A DNA stretch of 44,829 nt from Candidatus Saccharimonadota bacterium. GTDB lineage: Bacteria > Patescibacteriota > Saccharimonadia > Saccharimonadales > Saccharimonadaceae. The stretch is from the NCBI GenBank assembly GCA_017545595.1, contig JAFWLO010000006.1:1-44829 (forward strand), given 5' to 3'. The notes below the pieces were generated by a model. That model worked only from the letters and a program-made list of their open reading frames with translations. It did not search any database and was not told the DNA's origin. The first letter of the stretch is position 1; the number at the start of each line of letters is the position of its first letter. Positions 38,950 to 44,829 of the stretch are shown here, piece after piece. Made by a program: the position numbers and the translations under genes.

Positions 38950-40116
38950 ATGAAAGTTAGGTATGGACTTTTTTCTTATTCCACAGAGAATATAGGAGAT
39001 GAGGTTCAATCTTTAGCCGCAAAAAGGTTTCTTCCGAGAGTCGATTATTATTTCGATCGAGATGATATTGATTCTACAAAGATAGCAGATACGGATGATG
39101 AAGTTCGGATAATTATGAATGGTTGGTTTACGCATCGTCCGGAAAATTGGCCTCCGAAAAATCCAAAGATAAAGCCTCTACTTATTGCGATGCACATCGA
39201 ACAGGATGCTTTAAACGGAAAGGTTGCTGAGGCCTTTGTGAATAAACAGAGTAAAGAGTTTTTTAAGAAACATGGTCCTGTGGGTGCGAGAAACATTCCT
39301 TCTTATGATTTATTAAAGAAAAACGGGATTGACACTTATTTTTCTGGATGTGTTACTTTAACTTTAAATCCCGACAAAAACGTAAAAAGGCGCGATTTTG
39401 TCTTAGCTGTTGATGTTTCTGATGATGTTTTTGCCGAAATAAAAAAAAGAACTGGGCGAACTGTTTTAAGGATTGATACTGGTAGGTCTCCGCAGTTTTC
39501 CGATGAAGAGAAGTTTTTGATGGCGAAATATTGGTTGTTTGTTTATCAATCTGCTCACTGTGTTGTTACCTCGAGACTCCACACCATGCTACCGTGCTTA
39601 GCGTTTAAAACTCCAGTATTTGCAATTTCTGGAAGAGATCCTAAACGCTATGCTGGTTTAATAGAACTTGTGAGACATTCAACTGAAAAGGAATTTTTAG
39701 AAAATGCGAATATCTTTGATTTTGAAAATCCGGGAGAAAACCCGAAAGATTATTTAGAAATTAGGAAAGAGCTCGAGAAAAAGTGCGCAAGCTTTACTGG
39801 ATATGACTCTAATCAGTCATACTTAGGTGAGACGCGTATCGAAGAGTTATACGAGAAGACAGATTTCATTCAACTATTTTGTAGGGGGATTAATGATTCT
39901 TTAAAAGCTTTGCTCCTTGAGGGTGATATCGAGCATCTTAAAAAGTTATGCAAGGCTCATGAAAAAAAGATAAAACGCTTAGAGTCAGAATTATTGAAGA
40001 AAGGTGATGAAAATACCAACCTGCTCAGAGAAATTGAGCATCTTTCCAATCCAAGTATAAAAGAGGCTTCCGCTAGACTTAAAGAGGCAGTTTCTCGGAA
40101 GATTAAGAAAAGCTAA
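38950..40116 (+). CDS. Polysaccharide pyruvyl transferase family protein
   Basis: 388 residues. MKVRYGLFSYSTENIGDEVQ at the N terminus has the 'NxGDxxQ' start of this family. GPVGARNIPSYDLLKKNGID and SGCVTLTL follow, and AHCVVTSRLHTMLPCLAFKTPV carries the conserved 'sRlH...pclA.g.Pv' block. Family members ketalise a sugar with pyruvate from PEP in the cytoplasm, often as a cell-wall polymer cap. Residues about 345-388 form a charged coiled coil (LKKLCKAHEKKIKRLESELL) not usual for the family. It is monocistronic, at the right border of the locus. I start at 38950 because the -10 box overlaps the upstream codons. Confidence 0.75.
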   Translation: MKVRYGLFSYSTENIGDEVQSLAAKRFLPRVDYYFDRDDIDSTKIADTDDEVRIIMNGWFTHRPENWPPKNPKIKPLLIAMHIEQDALNGKVAEAFVNKQSKEFFKKHGPVGARNIPSYDLLKKNGIDTYFSGCVTLTLNPDKNVKRRDFVLAVDVSDDVFAEIKKRTGRTVLRIDTGRSPQFSDEEKFLMAKYWLFVYQSAHCVVTSRLHTMLPCLAFKTPVFAISGRDPKRYAGLIELVRHSTEKEFLENANIFDFENPGENPKDYLEIRKELEKKCASFTGYDSNQSYLGETRIEELYEKTDFIQLFCRGINDSLKALLLEGDIEHLKKLCKAHEKKIKRLESELLKKGDENTNLLREIEHLSNPSIKEASARLKEAVSRKIKKS

Positions 40117-40175
40117 TTCTTAGATTGTTGTTACTTCTAAAACCTTTTTATATTTTATATTCTACTTAACTATAG

Positions 40176-41885
40176 TTATAATTCTTTTACAGTGTCAGCC
40201 GGAACAACCGCATCAATATTGTTGAGACTATTATGCTCCGTTCGATAATACCATTTTCCGTTAATACTGATTTTTGTGGAGAATTTAATAATTCTGCCTC
40301 TAGTCAGTTTATCGTATAGCTCTCCAGTGTACGGATTAATACGTTCTACATCACTCGAAAGAATCATCTCTCTCGGATTTATAAAATCTTCGTATTGGGG
40401 GGCTTCCTCAACATAGTTTGCATCAATTACTGCGTTAATATTATTGAACGTATTATGCTCTGTTCGATAATACCATTTATCACCAATCTGAATTTTTGTA
40501 GAGAACTTTATCGTTCTCCCGGCTGAGAGAGTATCGTATCTTTCTCCAGTGTACGGGTCTATACGAGGAGAGTCTTCTATTGTAGTCATATACCTAGGGT
40601 TTACAAAATTCACAAATTCCGGAGCATCTAACAAAAGTGATGAATCGATCCCATACTCGGAATTACTGTTCTTTTGATCAAACTCAGTAACGAGATAGGT
40701 TTTACCATTGAAGACAGTACTCTTTGTAAATCTTCTAATTACTGCTTCATTAAAACTCATAGTGGGAGATTCTCCACGGATAAATGTTTTGTTTGCTGAC
40801 TTAGGTATAAGCTTTAATTGTTCCGCTTCGGGAATTTGAGAATAAACTAAATTAACCTCTTCAAGATCCGGCATCAATACACACGCATTAATTCCGTTTA
40901 AAGTGTTATTTTCTGTCCTTAGGCACAGTTCGCCATTGTAGTAAGATTTTGAACTAAACTTTATCATTCGTCCAGACTCTAATCTATCATAAACTGCGCC
41001 TGTGAATGGATTGATTCGGTCGGTGTCGTGTTTAATTATTAAGTATCTTGCTTGTTGCATGGTTTCCCAGCGCGTTTCCGTCGGGTCGCCGAACCAGTCC
41101 ATGAAATATAGATAGAAGTTGCGGTTTCCGTAGGCGCCACAAGTGGCGGTGCCATAACCTGCAGAGAGAGCGCCTTGATTAGGCTGGTACGGAGTGTAAC
41201 GATAAAGAGAGCTCGTCGCGAGGTTTTGGATATTAACTACAGAACCTCCGCAGTCACGATTAGGATTGTAGAAGATGAAATTCTCGCCCAAAGGATAGTT
41301 CGTCCAGCCTCCGTCGAGAACGGTCCTAAAAAGATCAGCGGCGTTTTTAAGCTGGTTTTTGAAGCCATAATATTTAGCGTCACACTCGGCCGTGTCGGGG
41401 CAACCGAAGCCCGTCGCGGAGCGATATTGGATGTTATTAGGCCAAGAGTCGGTAATCAAGCCCTGCTCCTTTTGAAGAAGGACAATGAGAACTTGGGGGT
41501 TAATCCTATATTCGTGAGCGACTTCGTAGATGATTTCTGCGGCAGTTTGGCCGGAACCGACAGTAGTTCCCTCCCCAAAACGCTCTTCGGCGAGACAAAC
41601 AAAGTGACCGTTTTCTATGTGGTAAGAAAGATTAGGGTAGTAGCTAGCCATGTAGGTGTTAGTGTTATTACAATCGCCTTTAGATTTTAAAAAGGCGTCT
41701 ATGTCGGCGACGGACATAGAATCGGCATTTGACATAACGTAGTCACTAATGATGTTCCCTGGATCAAAGTTAGCGAGAGAAGCGGCCTTGGAAGACTTCG
41801 GGAATTTCACGGCAAGAACGCCAAAAGCAACCATAAAGCTCAGAAAGAAAATGGATTTTATTAGGGATTTTTTAGACTTTATCAT
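40176..41885 (-). CDS. Secreted lysozyme-like surface protein with four C-terminal repeats
   Basis: 569 residues. Signal peptide about 1-34 (AVKFPKSSKAAS). The N-terminal domain (about 38-268) has a candidate catalytic Glu in NPQVLIVLLQKEQGLI (129-144, Glu140), then SATGFGCPDTAECDAKYYGF, then SLYRYTPYQPNQGALSAGYG and NRNFYLYFMDWFGDP. This layout resembles 'hemagglutinin'/transglycosylase-like proteins I associate with Actinobacteria. Residues about 280-335, 360-420 (degenerate), 431-487 and 505-561 are related repeats with the motif RINPYTGELYDKLTRGR and then WYYRTEHN, perhaps binding cell wall. A role in acting on host or own peptidoglycan is an inference. It overlaps the upstream small protein gene by 4 bp (ATGA). 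Confidence 0.7.
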   Translation of the reverse strand: MIKSKKSLIKSIFFLSFMVAFGVLAVKFPKSSKAASLANFDPGNIISDYVMSNADSMSVADIDAFLKSKGDCNNTNTYMASYYPNLSYHIENGHFVCLAEERFGEGTTVGSGQTAAEIIYEVAHEYRINPQVLIVLLQKEQGLITDSWPNNIQYRSATGFGCPDTAECDAKYYGFKNQLKNAADLFRTVLDGGWTNYPLGENFIFYNPNRDCGGSVVNIQNLATSSLYRYTPYQPNQGALSAGYGTATCGAYGNRNFYLYFMDWFGDPTETRWETMQQARYLIIKHDTDRINPFTGAVYDRLESGRMIKFSSKSYYNGELCLRTENNTLNGINACVLMPDLEEVNLVYSQIPEAEQLKLIPKSANKTFIRGESPTMSFNEAVIRRFTKSTVFNGKTYLVTEFDQKNSNSEYGIDSSLLLDAPEFVNFVNPRYMTTIEDSPRIDPYTGERYDTLSAGRTIKFSTKIQIGDKWYYRTEHNTFNNINAVIDANYVEEAPQYEDFINPREMILSSDVERINPYTGELYDKLTRGRIIKFSTKISINGKWYYRTEHNSLNNIDAVVPADTVKEL

Positions 41886-42472
41886 AGACTAGCTTCTCCT
41901 GTTATTGTTCCTGTTTTTTCTCCGGAAGAGAGGAGGATTTTTATGTCGAGATTACCGGAGAGAGAAGATATTTCTTGTTCTGAGAGGTCGAAACCAGCAC
42001 AAGTCGAGGTTGAAGCTTCGGGGACGATATCCGCGGACTTTTCTAGAGAGGTTTTTCCGTCGGAAAGAGTCAGAGAACAAGAGCCGGAGGATAAGTATTG
42101 GTCAATTGAGACTCGGACGAGAAATTTCCCACCGGAGCGACCCGCGAAGGTCACAAAGCCCGTCAGAGATTCAAAGGCGTTCGGATTTTCTCCTTCGTAC
42201 TTTTGAGGGGTTTTCCCGTCAGGGTTGTCGTCGAAAGCGGAGGGGGTTTCTCCGGAGAGGTTAGAAAGAGTGCTGGAGGAGGAGTTTTCGGAAGGAGTCT
42301 CGGGTTTTTTCTCAAGAGAGGATGCGTCGGACTCTATGGAACTGGAGCGACTCGGGAAGAATTTTATCGTCAAGAAAACCGACGAAGTTAAAATAAAGGC
42401 CATAAGGAAGACAACAAAAAGCGGGGTTTTATAGAAGGGGCGACGACGAATGTAGTTTTTTGACTTTGACAT
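41882..42472 (-). CDS. Membrane-anchored extracytoplasmic protein with Ser/Glu-rich linker
   Basis: 196 residues. A basic start (NYIRRRPFYK) is followed by one helix (about 17-37), a Ser/Glu/Pro-rich linker (about 41-105) and a beta-rich C-terminal domain (about 106-196) with a cysteine pair (SGSCSLTLSDG and TSTCAGFDL). It resembles Ig-like domains often paired with surface proteins in CPR bacteria, but the function is unknown. It is directly upstream of and translationally coupled to the lysozyme-like protein, so the two may work together. An AGGAG-type ribosome binding site precedes the ATG. Confidence 0.65.
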   Translation of the reverse strand: MSKSKNYIRRRPFYKTPLFVVFLMAFILTSSVFLTIKFFPSRSSSIESDASSLEKKPETPSENSSSSTLSNLSGETPSAFDDNPDGKTPQKYEGENPNAFESLTGFVTFAGRSGGKFLVRVSIDQYLSSGSCSLTLSDGKTSLEKSADIVPEASTSTCAGFDLSEQEISSLSGNLDIKILLSSGEKTGTITGEASL

Positions 42473-42490
42473 GACCTTACTCCTATATAT

Positions 42491-42519
42491 ATTATATATA
42501 CCTTAAGCGGATTGTTCAA
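42491..42519 (-). promoter_or_regulatory. Promoter of the lysozyme-like operon
   Basis: Minus-strand TTGAAC (42514-42519), 17-nt spacer, TATAAT (42491-42496); the -35 lies inside the 3' end of the LexA-like gene. The leader carries AGGAG. Confidence 0.6.
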
Positions 42520-42841
42520 GGTCGAGATCGAGGATTTTTGCGGCACGAAGGAGGATTTCTATTTCTTCTTCGGAATTTGAGGCGGAGATTTTTTGGTTAA
42601 ATAGAGCGACGGTTTCTGGATGGGAGAGGTCGATAACTTCTAGAGAGCGGGCGGCACCTGGAGTTTTTCTAAGGGCACCTTTTTCCACAAGGTTTTCCAC
42701 ATGTTCCGCGACCGCGGAGACAGAAGAGAGACCGACGCCGGACATAATTTCTCGATAAGACGGGGAGAAATCGTGTTCTTTAGTGAACTCGTTTATAAAG
42801 TCGATAATTAGCTTTTGCTTTTTTGTAATTTTTTCGCTCAT
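42503..42841 (-). CDS. LexA-like winged-helix DNA-binding protein without protease domain
   Basis: 112 residues. Residues about 1-70 match the LexA DNA-binding domain: KKQKLIIDFINEFTKEHDFS, PSYREIMSGVGLSSVSAVAE and HVENLVEKGALRKTPGAARS. LexA then continues with a C-terminal S24 autoprotease, which is missing here. Instead there is a short acidic helix (EEEIEILLRAAKILDLDLEQ) that could mediate dimerisation. The start is set at the second Met (42841), where the family begins; the ten upstream codons are a poor match and overlap the promoter area of the divergent LCP gene. It could repress its own and the LCP gene's promoter, but no LexA-box is recognised. Confidence 0.75.
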   Translation of the reverse strand: MSEKITKKQKLIIDFINEFTKEHDFSPSYREIMSGVGLSSVSAVAEHVENLVEKGALRKTPGAARSLEVIDLSHPETVALFNQKISASNSEEEIEILLRAAKILDLDLEQSA

Positions 42842-42863
42842 GTGTGTTATAATTTTATAATAA

Positions 42864-44829
42864 ATGGTCAAAGAAGAAAAGACAACGATAGATGGATTCC
42901 CTGTCCGTTCGGCTCGAGATTCGAAGCTCGTTGCCCGTTCTAAGGCAGATAAACTTCCGTCAAATAAAACTCAAGTTAAAAAGCGAACAAGTGCTAAGAA
43001 AACTGTTGTAAAAAATACAACGGTTTCTGGAAAATCCACTCAAAAATCCACTTCGAGACGCGTCGCAAGCGCGAATGTCGTCGCAGGAATGAAACCTTCG
43101 ACCAAAAAGACCACCGCGAAAAGAAAAACTGCGCCGAAGAAAACCGTCGCAAAAAAGACGGTGGCGCACAAAAAAGCCACTAGTGTCACACCTAAGAATA
43201 CTGTTGACCAGATTGAAATTGTTGATGAACCAGTTAAGACCGAAGTGCAAAGTGAGGCCGACGAAAGACTTGAGGAAGAAATTTTTGGAAAGACTAGAAA
43301 AGCGCATGAAGATTTTCTTGCGCCTGTTGAGTCGTTCAACTTTTCCGAGAAGGAAGATTCCGGAACCAGTGAAGGAAGGGTGGAGGAAGTTGAGGATTTG
43401 GAAGTGGCCGATATAAAGGAACGAAACAAAGCAGCGAAGAATGCCGAAAAACTTAAAAGAAAAGCCGACAAAAAATCTAAAAAGCATATTGTTGTTCGGG
43501 TTATACTTGTTATAATTCTTCTCCTTTTGATTGGCGCGGGCGTTTGCTTCTATTTTTGGGGAGATCAGATATTGAAGAGGATTACTGGCGGAGAAGGAGA
43601 CATTTGGAGCGCGATTGGGGCGGTTACAAGCGAAAGCTATGACCCGTTGAAAGAAGATTCGAACGGAAGAACGAATGTTCTGATTTTTGGAACGAGTGGA
43701 TATGACATGGAGGGGGAAACTGGGGACGGAGTCCACGATGGAGCGCAACTAACCGATTCTATTATGGTGCTTAGTTTAGAACAAGAGACTGGGGATGTCG
43801 CTATGGTTTCTTTGCCGAGGGACTTGAACGCTGGGTATACTTGCACGGCGACCGGAAAAATCAACGAGGTGTTTTGGTGTGCGAATCCAGACGGAACAAA
43901 TGAAGCGGCGGGAGCTTCCGCACTTCAGAGTAAGGTTGAGGAAATTCTTGGACTTGATATACAATATTATGTTCATGTCAACTGGGGGTCGCTCGTTAAT
44001 ATCGTGGATACCTTAGGAGGAGTGACAGTTACACTTGATGAGGACATATTCGATTATGGATGGACAAATGCAGAGTTTAGAGCGGGGGTGCCTTACACGA
44101 TAAACGGGGAGCAGGCGCTAGGGCTTGCAAGAGCGAGGCACGGAACGGAACATGGAGACTTTACTAGGGGGAATAGTCAGCAGAAGCTGATTATCGCCAT
44201 AAAAGATAGATTAGTGCAGAAGAAATTGAGTCTGACGGAGATGCTGGGGCTCGTAAACACCCTAGGGGATAATGTTAGGACTAACTTAAATATTAGTGAA
44301 ATTAAGACGGGATTGCACTTGCTTGAGGAACTTGAACTGGAGAATGCTAGACAAATTCCACTGGTGACAGATGATACTTATTATATGACAACCGCAGATA
44401 TCGGAGGGATTAGTTATGTTGTTCCGAGCGCGGGGGTTGGAGTGTATTCAGAGATACAAAAATATGTTGCGAAAATGCTAAACAGTAATCCGGCAGTGAG
44501 AGAGGGGGCAAAGATAGAGATTCTTAACGGAAGCGGCGAGCCTGGAGTAGCTGGAGAAGAGAAGACAAAGCTTGAAGAGGAAGGATACACTATAACAACC
44601 GTTGATGATGCTCCGATTGGAACGTACGAATATTCTGGGATAGAGATATATGATACGAGCGAAGGGCTCAAGCCGGAGACGAAGGAGGCGCTCGAGAAGA
44701 AGTACGGAGTAAACATGAAACTGGAAGCAGAGCTTCCGAATGGAATTTCTGGGGTTGGGTATGACTTTATTATAATTATTGGCATGTCTGCTTCGAACAA
44801 ACAGATACACAAGCACGGCAGCCGCGGCA
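42864..44829 (+). CDS. LytR-CpsA-Psr (LCP) family glycan ligase with LytR_C domain (3' end outside window)
   Basis: 655 codons seen, still open at the right edge. The cytoplasmic N terminus is very long (about 1-208), and residues 36-110 are Lys/Thr/Ala-rich with repeats like PKKTVAKKTVAHKK. One membrane helix (about 209-231) follows, then the LCP domain with NGRTNVLIFGTSGYD (267-281), AQLTDSIMVLSL (294-305), SLPRDL and LARARHGTEHGDFTRGNSQQ carrying the conserved Arg/Asp residues. A LytR_C domain begins IEILNGSGEPGVAG and ends GVGYDFIIIIG. LCP proteins move glycans from undecaprenyl pyrophosphate to peptidoglycan or protein. The adjacent polysaccharide locus would supply the substrate. An extended -10 (TGtTATAAT, 42848-42853) lies 10 nt before the ATG. 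Confidence 0.88.
   Translation, partial: MVKEEKTTIDGFPVRSARDSKLVARSKADKLPSNKTQVKKRTSAKKTVVKNTTVSGKSTQKSTSRRVASANVVAGMKPSTKKTTAKRKTAPKKTVAKKTVAHKKATSVTPKNTVDQIEIVDEPVKTEVQSEADERLEEEIFGKTRKAHEDFLAPVESFNFSEKEDSGTSEGRVEEVEDLEVADIKERNKAAKNAEKLKRKADKKSKKHIVVRVILVIILLLLIGAGVCFYFWGDQILKRITGGEGDIWSAIGAVTSESYDPLKEDSNGRTNVLIFGTSGYDMEGETGDGVHDGAQLTDSIMVLSLEQETGDVAMVSLPRDLNAGYTCTATGKINEVFWCANPDGTNEAAGASALQSKVEEILGLDIQYYVHVNWGSLVNIVDTLGGVTVTLDEDIFDYGWTNAEFRAGVPYTINGEQALGLARARHGTEHGDFTRGNSQQKLIIAIKDRLVQKKLSLTEMLGLVNTLGDNVRTNLNISEIKTGLHLLEELELENARQIPLVTDDTYYMTTADIGGISYVVPSAGVGVYSEIQKYVAKMLNSNPAVREGAKIEILNGSGEPGVAGEEKTKLEEEGYTITTVDDAPIGTYEYSGIEIYDTSEGLKPETKEALEKKYGVNMKLEAELPNGISGVGYDFIIIIGMSASNKQIHKHGSRG

Noticed and set aside
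40117-40175. Terminator between the convergent pyruvyl-transferase-like and lysozyme-like genes
   Set aside because: AT-rich with a short ACTATAGT palindrome only; no stem followed by a T run.
42960-43748. Minus-strand open frames opposite the LCP gene
   Set aside because: They exist because the Lys-rich LCP frame has few stop-complement codons; products are Phe/Ser-rich with no family features.
1-44829. CRISPR arrays, IS elements, prophage or toxin-antitoxin modules
   Set aside because: No short regularly spaced repeats, transposase/integrase motifs or terminal inverted repeats were found; the only repeat array is the FISUMP-like one.
1-44829. UGA recoding (Gly) as in Gracilibacteria/SR1
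   Set aside because: TGA acts as a stop at the ATGA overlaps at 3062-3066 and 41882-41885, and no gene needs UGA read-through.

Overview
The window reads as chromosomal DNA of a Candidate Phyla Radiation bacterium, most likely Saccharibacteria (TM7). This is inferred from small dense operons, a large pseudopilin operon, numerous short single-pass surface proteins of unknown function, and a lysozyme-like surface protein of a kind I associate with Actinobacteria, the usual hosts of these epibionts. TGA is a stop at two ATGA gene junctions (3062-3066 and 41882-41885), so the UGA=Gly code of Gracilibacteria/Absconditabacteria is not used. No rRNA, CRISPR array, IS element or prophage is visible.

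Layout. 1-744: the 3' end of a gene for a FISUMP/DUF1566-like protein, followed by two headless, in-register copies of its C-terminal region. The copies differ mainly at NNC/NNT codons, as adenine-directed diversification would leave. 0.9-5.5 kb: a DUF5684-like membrane protein; an operon of a cysteine-less disulfide-reductase homologue, a small ATP-cone-like protein and a six-helix membrane protein; and a serine-rich surface protein with two lamin-tail-like domains. 5.5-9 kb: initiator tRNA and a three-gene pseudopilin operon. 9-16 kb: rpsL-rpsG, an FtsB/DivIC-like protein, a HEMGH putative metallopeptidase, a second CAU tRNA, small membrane proteins, a MurC-like Mur ligase, and an operon with a membrane-tethered DsbA-like protein. 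17-18.7 kb: a SufS/CsdA-like PLP enzyme and a GtrA protein.

18.7-40.1 kb is a surface-polysaccharide locus. It holds an O-antigen-ligase-like protein, a GT4 enzyme, a WbaP-like polyprenyl-phosphate sugar transferase, galE, a GT2 enzyme, a Wzm/Wzt-type ABC exporter, the complete dTDP-L-rhamnose pathway (rfbA, rfbC, rfbB, rfbD), UDP-galactopyranose mutase (glf) with a second FAD enzyme overlapping it, several GT2 enzymes, a GT2-WsaF-like fusion, a GT39-like membrane glycosyltransferase and a pyruvyl-transferase-like protein. Together they could build a rhamnose- and galactofuranose-containing glycan on a lipid carrier, export it by ABC transport, and attach it to the envelope. The LCP (LytR-CpsA-Psr) protein that runs off the right edge is a plausible attachment enzyme. 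The segment around 31.8-40 kb looks compositionally different from its flanks, suggesting modular exchange.

40.2-44.8 kb: a secreted lysozyme-like protein with four C-terminal repeats, a membrane-anchored partner, a protease-less LexA-like DNA-binding protein, and divergently the LCP gene with a histone-like cytoplasmic tail.

A recurring regulatory signature is a TATAAT box, often an extended -10 (TGnTATAAT), placed only 6-8 nt before the ATG of the first gene of an operon. This predicts leaderless mRNAs. Internal genes more often show Shine-Dalgarno sequences or overlapping stop/start codons.
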